DNA from: Paramecium octaurelia
Lineage: Eukaryota > Ciliophora > Oligohymenophorea > Peniculida > Parameciidae
NCBI GenBank assembly: GCA_905182995.1
Contig: CAJJDP010000166.1
Span: 1 to 64,000 of the forward strand
Direction: 5' to 3'
DNA length: 64,000 bases
The notes below the pieces were generated by a model. The model was not told the DNA's origin. It ran no database searches and was given only the letters and a program-made list of their open reading frames with translations. A program made the position numbers and the translations under genes. This document shows, in pieces, positions 1-15,400 of the stretch. The number at the start of each line of letters is the position of its first letter. The stretch's first letter is position 1.

Positions 1-3000
1 TTTCTTACCAGAATCCACGCCACTAAATATTCAAGTGTTCCTAAACTTGTAAAAACTTAAAAGGAAATACTTCAATCACCACTTCAGAATTGCTCCTTAT
101 TGCCAAATGGTATTTATTGTTAATTATTATTTAGTTAATCCTTTTTGTACAATACTTAGAATATGCTAGAATCCTTTGTTCCAAGCATCAGGAACACTCA
201 TCCTATAAGGACAATTCATGAATTATTAAGGGATAGATTTAAAACCATTGTTTAAATCCAAAGGAAGTTGCTTTTTAGAAGACTTAAAGCAAAAGTGAAT
301 TTGATTATTCATTACAAATATTACAATTACAATTTAATAAAATTTGTTTTCAACTTTTTGATCTTCATTTCTTAAGATAGATAATTACATGTTTTCAAGC
401 AAGTGATTACACCATTTTAATTTACAAATATGAAAAGATATAGTATTTCTTGAGATGTCATAAACAACTGGTACTACATAAAATTTATAATCTAAACAGT
501 ACAGTAAGCTTAATTTAAAAATATTTATAAAGTAATAAAGATTACTAATAGTTTAGAAAGATCTTTAGTTTAGAAAAAGGTAATGATACAATTAATAACA
601 AAGGTAAGAAGAAAGATACATTTAAATAATTTAAAAAATAAAATTAAACTTACTAATAATCTTAAATGATAACATAGTTAAAACATTGGGATTGAATGAT
701 TTTTACAATTACTCTACTCTAATCTTGGTAATATTTAACAACAGCTATTTATTATTTTCAATTGATATTAAAAGTATTAGAGATTAATAAAGACTGAAAA
801 GATATATTAATCATCATTAAGTATTCTAACCCCTAATATTTAGAGATCATAATTATATCCATCCCTAACAATAATCTTAATTAAGTTCTATATGAATTAC
901 ATCCAAAGGATACTTTCAATAATAATTTTGTAACAGCCATTAATCGCTCAGATAAGAACTATGTAATCTTACCTCAAACTGATTTTTTTTTTACAAATTA
1001 ATTAATATCTACACAACGATAATATTAGTCAACTAGTTCAATTTTTTAAATCATTATGAAATTAAGAAATTACTGAAGATAATGTTAGAAAATAACAAAA
1101 CTGTTCTAATCTATTTCTTTGAGTTTAACCCAATTAGACATTAAATTTTTAACTAAATTTTTAAATAATTGTATTATTTTCACTTTAAACGTTTTAATGT
1201 TATGGCACAAACACTAAGAGAGATAGAGCAGCTTATTATAACACACAGGATATCTTTCTATTTTAACATAAATTTCGTTATATCCATTCGGTGAGAATTA
1301 TTTTAAAATCCTGTGTTTAGGCAGGGTAGAAATATCATCTTCAAATAATCGTTATAAAGATAACCCTTCAACTAGTTAATAGAATGTTCTTCCAGAAAGT
1401 GATATTTCTTTTCACTATTCGTAGCTCTACCAATCTAAAAATTTCCTAAAATCCTAATTTAGAAGCTTTAGGAGCTCTGGCCTTGAAAGGATAGTTTTTG
1501 ATTATAGTGGATATTATTTAAGATCATTATTTAAATCTAAAGGTAGTTTAATTTTAGAGAAGGGTCTAAAATAGAATTAAAAGTCATTAAACAACTGTTA
1601 ATTGTGAATGTTTACTCAACAAAATGGTTCTAAAAATTTTTTAATTTGTGTAAGTAGAATATCTGTAATGCTTCGAAATTCTTCAACTGAGAAAGAGATC
1701 TCTTATTTTCAGAAAACTTTACATATTTATAGAAATAATATCAGTTAAAAGCGAGAGTAATTTTAAACACAAGCCTGAATAAATCTAATTTAGAAAATGT
1801 TTCACTCTTTAAACTTACATAATTCTTAACCCTCTGTGAGTTCAGTAATTCAATGCTAAAGATTTAAATGCTTGAAAGTACTAAATTGAACATATGAATG
1901 TTTAATCATAAATGCATATCTAGGTGATTATTTGAAGCTGGTGATCATTTATTTTATTCTATATTTTAAGAAATCAACTATGCACAAGGTTAATGAGTTT
2001 CCCTTGTACAATTTACAATACTAAATCGCTTATCTATCTTCCATAATATTTTAATGTTAGATTCTTTTGGTTTGTAATATAAAACTCAAAATATAGTAAT
2101 AGAAATTCATTATTAATTTTAAAAAAAGAAAATGTATTGTGTACAAGAGTANTCCCCAGTATCAAGTGTTTAGGTCCTGCATCTATTAGATTGATTCACA
2201 TATATGGAAACTAGAATTCTTATTACAATATGTATATATGATTTTTAACGATTGGGAACCGGGTATTAGCATTTTAGCAATAGTAATATTTGATCTTAAT
2301 TCTTTTGAAAATTTTTTTTTTTAAACATTTCAAGAATAATTTGAAATATAATGATTATCTTCTTTAATTGAAGTGGTAATATCTAAGTTTTAGGTTAAAA
2401 AATGAGAGTATCATGTTAATTTGGATTGATAAATAAAGCCAATTTTCACATATTTATAAGTTGTTTTAATGTTTCTTCTCTTATGATTTTATCTTAAGAA
2501 AATTACCTCACTAAAATTCAAGTTAAAAAAAATTATATTAAGAGAAATTTTTTCCTATAATTCTAAACCTAATGAAAAATAATTTGCTTCAAGATTTATT
2601 AGTTCAATTAAATTTAAATTTTATCGTGGTTTCTTGAAAAAAATGTAATTCATCCAAAAATTTTTACAAAGGAATTGAATTTATATAATAATCCAAAATC
2701 TAACATTAAGAATATTTACAACAATCCTTCTAAAACAATCCTAGAAATAAATATCAAATGAAAGAATGATAATTGCTAGATTGCATTAAATGCAAGATAT
2801 TTAGATAAAAATAAATTGAATAAATTATGATAAATTATTTCACATGTATTTTTAGAGCCTAAATTAAGCTTCTGCTTTGATGATGTTGAGTCCAATATCT
2901 TAAGTATTGCCATTTACATTTAATATAATTAATCAGTGATTTTATTTTTGGTATTTAATGTAACTAATTTATTTTGAGTTTTTAAATTACTAATCTGGAA

Positions 3001-6000
3001 ATTTAATACTAGTTATTGATTGTCCAAGACTACTTTCATAATTATTGTTTCTATATTATTGAATATTATAAAGCCTATATTGAGTAGAAAGTTGTTTTTA
3101 GATCCCCCAAACCAAATTTTTAAAGTATTTAATTAATAGGTTTGTTATAGTTCCAATCAGGCTTATTGTATGTCCAAATCTATATTATACTATGTAATTA
3201 TTATCACATAAACAGCTTCCTTTGTTACCTCCTTCAATATGATTTTATGTTTTTGAGTAGATTACTACTCCTCTATTCGTATTTAAATAATTTCCTCTTA
3301 CGGTTGATTTAATTGCTGTATCTGTCTTTTAAAAATTTAATTAATCACTAATTCAATATAGATGAACAACAAAGCTGCTGAAAGAAAGTTATTTTTCTAT
3401 TTGATTAATTATATATAATGAAGTTATTTTATTATGAGTATTCAATAGAATTTTGACATTCCAAATAAACTCTTTCAAGAAAATACCAATTTTATTTCAG
3501 GTACCCAATTTAGAATCTTATTAGTAGTAGGCTTTATGAATATTAAATCATATTGACCAAGATTATTCCAAATTTAACTCGAATAATTAAAATAGAATTA
3601 TAAGTTGGTACTTGTAAATTAGACTAGCATAGAGAAGGATTCAAGATTTAAACAAATGATTTAATTTAAAATTAGATTAGGTTTTTTTTCGGATAAAATG
3701 ATTTCTTAGTTGTGAATTATGATAATTAAGTATTTTCAATTTCCTATTTAATATATTAATTGCAATTCCATTCACAACAACTGATATTTTGAATTAAAGA
3801 AAGTATATTTAAAATTTTTTTACTATAATTAAATTTGGATCGAAATTGATACTTAAGGTTATGATTTTTTTGAAATCTTAATGAGTTTTTTCATTTTAGC
3901 ATCAAATATATTATTTTATTGAATTTTGGTATTCTGTATTAAACGCTTCATTCTAATAACTATTTAGTATCTAGAATGCATTGTTAAAAATTCAAATTAC
4001 ACCCTCAAAGATTTAATTAATTCTATTATTGATAACATAGTAGAAGTCCCCCAAGATAATTTCTGTATCGGAAGCATTATCTTAGAAAATAAATATTTTC
4101 TTTGTACTATAATAAGAAAAAAGAGAGTAATTAATTATTCATCTTATCAAGGTGATAAGCAAGTTACTGCTCCTTCATTTAATATTGATATCATTTTATA
4201 TAAATTAATATGTTCAAAAAAAAATAACGGTAACGTAAGTTTAATTCATAATCTGTATCTAGAAAGTTTTTTGTTATTAAATTGAACAACTTTTAGATTA
4301 TTAATTTAATTATAAGTCGCAATTTATAATTTGCCATTACTTAATAATTTAGACTTTTTTTATGAGGTTAGAATTATTGTTAATATGAATTCTTTCTATA
4401 AATGTCAGATATAACTGTTTCAAATAGAATGAATGATGTCTAGCAGCTAATAATATCAAATTGACAGAAAAGCTGCATCCATGCTGCAATTTTTTGAAAT
4501 AATTTCCTTCAAATCTCTATAAAAGTAACTGCATTGCAAATCTTACAGGCTACAAAACAGAAGTTATAAGAAGTATTGTATAAGGTAATTTTGAATGGAT
4601 CTTTCTAATTATCAGACCTTAAAATATAAAACGAAATCTAAAGTTAAGTAATTTTTTCTAAATTAATCAATAGTACTAATAAAAGTTCAAAAAGTGCTTA
4701 TATTACTACATTTCGACATAGGGATGCAGAATGTTTGGATCCACTAGCAAACAGGTTGCTATTAATTTTTTGTGATCATAATTCATGAGGCATCGATAAG
4801 AAAGGTTGAAATTGTTAAAGCAATCTGGGTTATGAAGAAGATTAATTGATATATAGATTAATAAGGTTAAGATCGTAAGATGATCTCTCAATCAATTCTT
4901 ATAGATCTAGACTTATATAATGATAATTTTAGCTCACATGAGAGAAGTCCATTTTCTAAAAGAAAATATCATTTCTTTTTTTTGAAAATTCTTAGAATTT
5001 TCATTCAGATTTAATGATGATTAGATAAAATTTTTAAATTCAACTAAATTATAATCCCAATCCTATTAACTTAAAGTTAAATTTTCATTTCGAGAGTGAT
5101 AAACAAATGTAATCCTTTCATCAATATTATCAAACCTTATATCGATTTTAATAACTTAGTAAAGAATTTAAGAACATAAATCATCCTGATATAGTTGTTT
5201 TTATTTATGAAGATGAAATTAGAATAAACCATTTTTTAATTTCAAGAAATGTATCTTAAGTTCAACAAAATTATCTAGGTAATTAAGAGTAAGAGAATTT
5301 AAAAACCTCCCCTTCCTAATAATGAATCATTTTTCTTTCCTTTTAACATTTTTGAAGTTATTTGTGAATTAAATTACTTTGCATTTGCAAATATTGTATT
5401 AGTATTAAAATAATACCAATAAAGGAAGTACAAACTTGCATTTCAATTTATTCTTTTTTTTAGACTATTGTACCTAAAATAAACCCTAATTTTGGATAAG
5501 TTCCTTCCTCAAAGGTAGATATTTTTATCAATACTAATTAGGTAACAACCATTACTCTCGATTTCATATTTGTAATCTGAGGTTGCATTTATTACATTTG
5601 CTAGATATTGTTTATCAGTCTCTTTAGTAATTAACTCATAATTATTGAAGAAATTAAAATGTACATAACAATTAAATAAAATACTATTATTGATTGTTGT
5701 TGCTTCAACATTATTTAAGAGTACAAGGGCTCTTAGAGTCAAAACTTGTATAAATATAATTTTGTAAATTGTTCTAAATCATTTTTTTTCTAGATTTAAT
5801 TAACTTAATTGTATTTTAATGAATAACAGTCATGAAATTTCGAAAAGTATTAATCAATTATTAGTTCGCCAGCGCAATTGCTCCATTTATAAAAATTAGA
5901 GCAACTTGAAGGTACAATTGCATGTTATACTTGTTTTTCTTATGTTTCATCAGAAGAATCCAATGTATTTAAAACAAGATTAACATTATTTAATTCAATT

Positions 6001-8278
6001 TTATAGGGTTGGAGTTATGATATTATTTTCTTTTCTAAATGTTTCAACATCTCCTATGAAATCTTCCAAGATTAATTCAATCACAGATTCTTATAATTCA
6101 ATTCAGCATAACCTATTGTTTTTTACTTCGAACTTATAATGGGTGAATCATATCTAAAAATATGCTAAACTTAAACTACTTAAAGCAATTGTGACTATTT
6201 CTTCAAGCTTACTTTAGTACTTTTAGTTATTGTTATTAGATAAATGACAAATAGGAACACTAAATAGATCAATTTTTTCAATAGTATTAATAATCTTACT
6301 CATAATTCTTTAATAATCTTAACTGATTTTCTGAATTAATTAATATATATATATTAATACAGGTATAAATGTTACCAAAGCTAAACCAATTATTTTCATT
6401 TCAGATGCTAATTTAGGTTACTTTAATAAGAATCGCTCTAGCGTTACACAAACAATTTATGGACATCTTAAATAATATAATATTCTTGTTAATTCATGTA
6501 AAGGCTTTCCCAATTAATTAAGCTATATATTTTTACAGGATATTGGTAAACTAATGTATTAGATCACGTTCTTCTTGTTAAAAGCTATATTGCATAGTTT
6601 AAATACTTTTGATTGTATTTTAAGAAAATTGAGGTGAAAAAATAAAAATTTTTATTTGCTTGGCTAACCAAAGTATAGTTATAACAGCAATTTTGTTTAT
6701 CATCTCTTGGTAGCAATTATTAAATCATAAATTTCTGATATCAACATTTAAATATTTTAAGATTATTGTCAGCAATCTCCAAGCTCCAATTTTATTTTCT
6801 TTTTATAATTTAAAAAGATTTTGTTTTATGATTTATATCTTATAAACTAAAAATTAAAAATTATTTCGTCAGATTTTTTTTTAATTATAACTAATGATGA
6901 TACTTCTCTAATTAAAAAAGTGTTTCCTAAAAAAATTAACAAATAAATTTGAAAATTAATTACTATTTATAGAGATTTCAATATTAATCGCTGATCCGAG
7001 AAGTAATATCACAAATGTAAAGGTGATAAATACTATTTAAATACAATTTGATTCTCAGAGCTTAGGATCATTTTATAAATTATCAAATGAACTCTTTTGA
7101 TTGTAAAATATGTTTCTTATTCTAATCAATATAAATTAATCACAAATCATATTTGATGATATACTTAATTGATTTTAGATATTAGAAATAATTAACATTT
7201 ATGTAAAATGTTTCATTTATTTAACAAATACAAGTTCTCAGTTATTCATTAGCATTTGATGGAATGTAATTTCTAAGGAAAGAAACAAAGTTAATTCTTT
7301 GTTCCAGTAAATTGAACTCAACCAGTAAAGATTTTAAAAATAACCACTCTTTATCCTCTATACGACAAAGTAAGAATAATAAAATAATAAATAGTTTAAA
7401 ATTATGAAATATCAAATTTTTTTTTACAGTTTAAATAAAATTGTTGTCATATATATTAGGTTTTGTTATCTAAGCAATTTCATGAACTTTTTGTGATTAT
7501 TATTAATTTTTTCTTCAAATTGATTGGAAATGGCCCTTAAATTGTTATCATAAATGACCATATATTTGATATTTTAAGTGATCATTTCATTCCAAACTTA
7601 TGTTACTTGAATTTTTGTAAATGAATTGGATTCATTATAAACTATTTTGTTAGTCTGGACTGTCATAATAAATGAAATTTAAACTTAATTATTCTTACTT
7701 TAAAACATATATGCAAACAAACTTCTAAAGGCTTGTTCATTTCTTCTAAAATAATTATTGTTTTGAAATTATCACTTTGATGTCAAGCTTGTGAGTTAAA
7801 ATTTAAAGTATCAAATATCGCTTCTCTAAACAAATCACAATATCATTTAAAACCTTAAGAATTATTAATTTAAAACAACAATGAATGATAACTTTTTATT
7901 TCTTCATAAAGTTAATATTTTATCCCCTTTAATTATGAAAATGTTAGTATTTAAAAAGAATATTTATTAAATATTATTAAAAAATGTGTATCTCTTAAAT
8001 ACATTGTTTAGTTGTTGCTTTTATAAATAATACAATAGTTTTATATATTAATTTATTACCGGGATTAATATAGATAAATCTACTATGATAAATAAATTAA
8101 ATTTCAAGTCTTTAATCAGAATTAAAAATATATGAAATATAAGGTAAGAAGGAATTCAAATATAGTTTCAACTGATTTATAATTGAAATTGATTTATAGA
8201 TTCACTTTTTTGAGCAGATTTCCCTTTCAAAATATTCTTACTATTGCAAATAATAAAAGTTAATTCAATATCGAGTTT
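1..8278. other. gene-poor AT-rich stretch, no gene recognised
   Basis: About 8.3 kb of very AT-rich sequence in which I found no protein family under the ciliate code (TGA the only stop). TGA-free frames of several hundred bases occur, but stretches such as 481-660 contain almost no TGA or TCA at all, so open length means little here. I saw no telomeric repeat, tRNA, rRNA or CRISPR-like array. I did not map stop codons exhaustively over the whole stretch, so a small or decayed gene could be missed. Paramecium somatic DNA is normally gene-dense, so this is either a degenerate, possibly subtelomeric, region or germline-type DNA. Confidence 0.5.
2152..2152. other. single ambiguous base (assembly gap mark)
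   Basis: One N in the gene-poor region. Unlike the other two N positions, I found no repeated copy of its flanks. Confidence 0.9.
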
Positions 8279-9022
8279 TCATTTAAGTTTCGTCTTCTTG
8301 ATATTTGCTTTGAAGTCTTATAAGTGATATTATGATTTGAATTCTGAATTATTTATATATATATATTTTAAACCTTAATTACATTCTTCATATGGTCTTG
8401 TCAGTTTATATTTTGTAGTGCAATCTTTAAGTTCTATCATAACATTTTTATTTAGATAATAGTATTTCTTAATAAAATTTTGTTTATAAATTTTTATTCT
8501 CTAAAGTAAGATTACCAATATAGTAAGTAATGATTAATGCGAAGAATGAGTAATTTCCATCATTTCGGCCTTCTAAGTATTCACAATAAATCTTAAAAGG
8601 AAAATTACTTCGTAATTATGGGCTATATTTTTTAAGAATAATATTCTAATCCTATCATTTGGATAAAGTATAAATAACATAAATAACATTGTAGTTTCCA
8701 TTATTTTTGGTCTAATATTACAATAGTCACTTAAATCTCTTTATTACCGTTAGGAAATTTTTTGCAATCTACATTCTTTATTCATATAATTGAAGATAAA
8801 ATGCTTGAGCACTAAGTATTTGTCATAAGCACAAGAACAATCACAAATAAAAGAATTATACTTCTCATGAAGCATCTTTTTAATAATCGCTTGTATTAAG
8901 TTTAGAAATTAAATAAGAATCAAAAGGAATAGTGTAATAGCGAAATGCAGCTGTTTTTATTCATACTTCATCTTGATTAATAAATCATCAAAAGGAATAC
9001 ATGACCAAGGAAATACATACAT
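8279..9022 (-). CDS. hypothetical protein, weakly supported open frame
   Basis: A minus-strand frame free of TGA for about 800 bases. Roughly twenty TCA triplets (minus-strand TGA) lie in the two other frames and none in this one, which is more than the base composition alone would suggest. The first in-frame ATG gives 247 residues, rich in Ile, Leu, Phe and Lys, using TAA and TAG for Gln, with one hydrophobic stretch near residues 30-45. I recognise no domain. It is divergent from the NACHT gene, whose start is about 415 bases away. It could be a real gene, a decaying one or chance, and introns or an upstream exon cannot be excluded. Confidence 0.25.
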
Positions 9023-9437
9023 AACAGAGGGTACCTAATAAAATTCTCCGAAAAAGCAAAAATGATTAAAGCCAAATCAAAATACATAAGAATCTGCTTC
9101 ACTTTGGGTGTAAAATTGTTCATCAAAATCAACTATCATACTTTCTAGCGATTGATGCTTATGCAATTCAATGCATTCTTTTCCTCAATATGGATCAAGC
9201 GATAGATTTGAAATAAATAAATGAATTGATAATAGAATCAATTGATGTCGAAATATTCAGATTTATAACCGTAAGAATAATTTAAGTATCTTAGCTAACC
9301 CTTCATCTCACAATGTAGAAAATAATGTAATATAAAACCATTTTATTTTCTATTAATATTTATATAAATACGAATCTAGTATTGCGATTGATTCTGTTAT
9401 ATTTTTTATAAATCAAATAATCAATTCAATCGAAGAA

Positions 9438-12400
9438 ATGAACAGCGAAACTAATTATGATAAATCAAACCTATCTTCGATTCTTTTTGGAGGTATTCAT
9501 TTAGATAATTTGGATTCTTAATTTTTGGGTAGAAATAATATGGCCATGCGTAATGGAAAAAATTTAACAAATTAATTCTATTAATAGAATTTAAGAGGAG
9601 GAGGTTGTTGCATAAACAATTCAAGGACCTACTCTTATAAAATAGTTGTACTTGAATCAATCCCTGCACATTTTGGCCCACTGATGGAGAAATATTCTAA
9701 AATTCTTGATTCAAAAGCACTTTCAGTGTATAATAAGCAGGACAAACTAAGAGTGATTTCCTCCATCTAATGGTTTATTAACAATCAAAAACACTTTAAT
9801 ACACTATGTTTAGATTAGTAATAAGCAACTAAATTTATAAGAGCTATTAAAACATCCTTAGAACTATTGTTAAATTCTATTTTAAATTATATAACGATAT
9901 CTGGATATATATGTATAGAAGTTTTATCACAATGTAATGTGCTAGTAAGAGTATTATTTTGCTATTACAGCAAGCATGAGGATGAAAAACTTAATTCAAG
10001 TTACAAAGAAAAATTAGAAAATTACTTAAAAGAGTTCGAAAGTCTTGTTAATACTAATGTCACACAATGTTGGGAATTTGGTATAGAATTTGAGATTTCA
10101 ATAATGAAGACTGCTTTATCTCACATACCCACAAAGTCTGAGAAATCTAATAATTTTACTTTGGGTATTCTTTAATCAATTGCCAAATGTGAAATAAGTG
10201 ATAAACTTGTTTAATAAATTTTTAATAATGTCAAAGAAATTTTACAAAAATTTGTAGGTAAAATAAAAAATCCAATTGAGAATTATGAAGTCTATAATAT
10301 TTTTGAAGGTTTGAAATGGAATATTGTTTCATAAATAACTTAAAGACATTAACAACAGAATATTAAAGGTTAATTAAATGATTTGTACATTTAATTTATT
10401 AAAAATTCATAAGATTGGATGCTACATTGTTGCTGGATTAAATTGATCTCTGAGTTACTAACATACAGACCAATTGTAGATATGAATATTTTATTATCAA
10501 GTATAGCAAATTAATCTAAGAGAAAGGATAAATGGAAAGATCTAATAAAACATTAATGTATTGAATAATTACCATATAAATCCGAATAAGAAGAAGTATA
10601 AGGGAAATGTATAAGCTTCCCTAATAGAACAAATTCAGAAACATTGAAATTTCTAAAAGAATTTTCAAAAATCGGCTTAAATGAACTTGCTGAATTTTAG
10701 CAATAACTTATGAATCAAGACAAATTACCAGATCAATAATTTTGGCAGTTCTATGCATTATATAAACAGAAAAATGATAAAGATAATGAAACAAACAAAT
10801 AAAACTCATAAATTCAAAATTTGTTCAACTTTATTCCAATATTTTAACAATCCCTTGATTATCTAAAAAGTCTGCTTGAGAATAATCAAATTATAATTGA
10901 AAAAGTCAATAAACTAATTAATACGCTTGCATATGAAATAGATGAAGCGAATTTACATTATTAATAAGAACTAGAAAATGAAAGCTAGAAAATAGAAAGT
11001 AATACAATTGAATCTATCTATATGATCAATGAAATCCATATCCATATTATAATGACGATATACTATTTAGGATTTATCAAAGAGTCCCTTGTATTGAAAG
11101 ATAAATTTAAATTTAATAATATCGTTTAAAGTATTAAGGATACACACTTAAAGGAATATGAAAAATCTCTTAAAAAAATCCCAAACTATCTTATGAATTT
11201 TCTTAAAATTATATATGATTGGAAGGACACCCTAAAGAATTTCTAAAGAGATAATGTTAAGAATCCTTTTCAGTGTATTCCTAACATATTTGATTAATTT
11301 AGAAAAGAATCAGAAAATATTTTTGAAAGGGTAAAAGAATTTAGAATGATATTCGAAGATCAGATTCACACCAAGAAATTGAAAATTGATGAATTTATAT
11401 TAATAGAAAAATTTGAGGAAATAATAGGATTTGAATTTTAATACTTTTTTACTATATTTCTAAATGGAATTATAAGCAATATCAAAAAGATTATAAAACT
11501 TACAGATGAAACTTAGAATGAGAAAAAGATGCATAATCATTATTATTATTCATTCTATACCTCTCTTAAAATTTCTAGATTTCTACTCCACATTATGTAG
11601 GTCAGGTTTTAGAAAAATGAGCCATATTAAGTTATGGAAGTATTATCAAGTAGAAGATATGGAACAATAGAAGATGAAACCTAAAATTAAACTAATTTTG
11701 TTAAAATTTTGCTTGAAGAATAGAAGGAGTATATAGAAAACCTTTTATCTGACGATTCTAAAGAATAAAAAGAGATTTCGATAGATAAACTAATTGATTT
11801 GGTGAACAGTAACATCAACTAAATTAAGAATACGTAAATCAACGATAAAATTAAAAACGATATCTTAAAAAAAATGACATTAATATTATTTGAACTGATG
11901 AAATTGCCAGATTTTCAGGGTGAAAACTCTAAAAATTATATACGTATAATATGCAAAATTCAATATGAAATTTTGTCAATAATCAACCAATGCAATTCAG
12001 TTGATAAAGAATAAAACTAAAGTTAGAGAGGTAGATAGAGTTAGAGAGAAAGCTAGCCTTGTTAGAAATCAGAAACTTTACTTACTAACTTTGATTCAAT
12101 TGCTAACAATTTGATGATTCTTATGAGAAAGACAGAGTTTATAATTCATACATTTGAAATAAAGAACAAAATACAATCTGATTAAACTGTCGACAATTCT
12201 GCAGAATAAACTAGAAAAAAAATTATAGAATAAATGCATAAACCTTAGAAAGATCTATATGAAAATAAAAGGGCTTTAGAGAAAAATCTAAAGTCACTAT
12301 TTTTTGATTTTCCTAAAAACTATGATACGTAAATTCCTTATTTAGATATTTATTAATTTTTCGAAATCCTGTAAAGCTTTGATCTAAATGGTTTTCATCA

Positions 12401-15400
12401 TTAAGTACCATTTGAATATTCGACAAATGATAATTAACCTTATATCAATCTATTATAATTTTATAAAGATTTGAAGTAGGCTAATCCTGACCCTTAAATT
12501 TAATAACGAGAAGAATAGAAAATCAAGTAATGCCTCTGCTATAATTTAATTAAGATTAATAATATAATATTGGAAGAAAATTTACAAAGATTTTCCAAAA
12601 GTTTAATTACCAGAATTTGGATTAAAGAAAATGATTATAAAGTTAAGTAACTGTTACAAAATGAGGAGATGATTGAAATATAAACTTAATTATATCTTCG
12701 CAATTTTGAGGAATCGTAACAGGAAATCGAACGATAGTTTAAAGAGAGGCTTTCAGATTTTGATGAGTGTCATACTCAAATATTATAATAAGTTGATGGA
12801 GATAAAATTGAATAATTGAAAATCAAACTTTAAGAAATAGAAAAAGATTTAAGTTAATATATTCTAAATATCAACGATATGTAGGATAAATTAAAAATTA
12901 AGATAATCATATTGCTAGAATTAAAAAAGTAATTTAATAATATAAAATAACAACTTTAAGAGTTGTAATTCAAATTAAATAATGTAGACCAAAGAATAGC
13001 AAGATTAATTTGGAAAACACCTAAAGAATTATTTGATATTAGAAAAAAAAATTTTGAATTTGAGATGAATAAAAATGGGATTGAAGAACTACACACTGAG
13101 CAATAATTTAATTACTTCGATAAAGAAGAAGGAAAGAAATAATATGATGTATCTAAACTAATTAATATGTTTATTGAAGATACGTACCAATACGTGATGT
13201 TAATACATGGAAGATCAGGAATTGGAAAAACTACTGCTATGAACAAAATTGAATAATATATTTGGAAGAATTATAGCTTGAATGATGAATTAATAATAAT
13301 TCCAATTAGTGCTTAATTATCTAATTTATAAACTCCAACAACAAATTTATTTAAAGAAATTTTGATGTAAAATAAATATGGATTTAATGAGAATTAAATT
13401 GAAGAGTTTAAATAATCTCTAACTTAAACCAAGTAATTAGCTCTTCTTTTATTAGATTCGTATGATGAGATGCCAAATGAATTTAAATACTAAAATTTAT
13501 ATGTTTCGAACAGATTCTCTGAATTAAAGAATAAAGCAAATAACAGAAATGCTATTAAATTCATAATATCTTGTAGAACAGAGTTTATAAAGTCGTAATC
13601 ATCTAATGAAAAAAAATAAGATTATATTGAATCATAATTACAGACATGGTTCGGATTGAACAGGATGCTTAGAGAGGTTGAGTTATTGGAATTTGATGAC
13701 TAATAAATCGACAATTTTTTATAATAATACACTTAATTAAGTGTTATAAAAGAGATTTAAAATTCTGAAAAAATTTTTAAGTAATTAGAATATAAATAAT
13801 TTACTTTTTTTGAATGTTCAAATGATTGGAGGATGGTACTTGAAATTATAAAGAAGTGTAAAAACCAGGATTAGCAATAACCATTGGATTAGCAATAACT
13901 ATTGGATTCGTAATAACCATTGGATTAGCAATAACTATTGAATTGCAATCAATTGGATTAAATAATTAATTATTTAATAGGAAAAAACTAATGTTTGCTG
14001 TCGAATCAAAATTACATTAATTAAATGAACATACTTCGAGATAACTTATCAAGGTTATGGAATGCAAAAAAATATAAATCATTTTCTAACAACTTAAAAT
14101 TAGGAGAATTAATGAGGATTCCATATTTAATTAAAATGATTTTGAAGATAGTCCCAACATTAACCAAAAATTACAATTTGACTGAAAAACATAAGCACTT
14201 TGAATAAAACTACTTTGAAGTTATATAAACAAGTATTCTATCAAATAAAATCTCTTCTATAATTAAATCACCTAATTATAAATAATAAAGTTGGAAATAA
14301 ATTTTAAAAAGTTGTAATTTCGAAATTGAAAAAGTTGTCAAAAAATAGATATTATCATTCTAGTCGAAAGGATTATTTAGAACAATTTTTAATAGTAATT
14401 TAAATGTATCGGATTTAAAGAATAAATTAAGTGAATATATTAGTGATTCATAAAGCTTATAACTAGTAATCAATGCGATTAAATAAGAATAGATCACTGT
14501 TTATGATTTTATTGATAGATTAACTTCAATATATTTGGAAAAATAAATATTAAGATTAAAATCAAAAGGAAAAATCAAAGATGAAGAGAATTTTAAATAA
14601 GATGTATTATTATTTGCTAATTATTTCTCTCTAGAAATGATCTAAAACTAAGAGTTATCTATTCAATATCAACCATAAGGGTAGCTTTAGATATTTGGAA
14701 AATTTCTTCCAAATACTGTGGAAACTTGGTATGATAAGTATTTTCATGATTAAAATATTAGTCATGATTATTATGCTTTGATTAGAAGTTCAATGTTAAT
14801 AACTTAAAGAGGAAGTAATTTATCTTTTTCTCATGAAAAAATTACATAATTCTATGTTGCCAAAGCATTTTATAGTTTAATAAATAGTTCCTTATACTAA
14901 GAAAAAAATCTTATGAATTCGTTTCATGGAGAATAATATGAAAATAATTCATCTTAAAACAATTTTATTGATATAATAAGAAAGTCTTGGATAAATAATA
15001 TACAATTTAATTTATCAAAACCCTAATATAAAGAGGCATTTGAAATTCTAAAAGAAAAAGTAAAAATGGACAAGGCTTTTTAAGAAAGGCTTATTTGGCT
15101 TATTTAGAAATCAGCTAAGAGGCTTTTGATTCCTGCTGCATCAAACATCATAAGCTTTTTAGGCTTTGTAACAAAGAACTTAAGTAATATACCTTTAGAT
15201 ACTATGGAATTGAAAAACACTAGTTTGATTGGTATTGATTTTTCTAATTCTGACTTGAGCGATTCAATATTCTAACACGTCAATATCAGTGATTGTAATT
15301 TTACGAATACAAAATTAAACGGAGCCAATTGGAAAAATACAATAAATTACAATATAAAGAAAGATATCAAAAATTGTTCTTATTTATTTTAATTCAGGTA

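Noticed and set aside
4706-4891. Minus-strand 61-codon open frame
   Set aside because: Starts at TTG, short in the ciliate code as well, and no homology recognised.
5509-5742. Minus-strand 77-codon open frame with protein-like composition
   Set aside because: It needs a TTG start, TGA lies shortly upstream, no family is recognised, and flanking sequence gives no exon to join.
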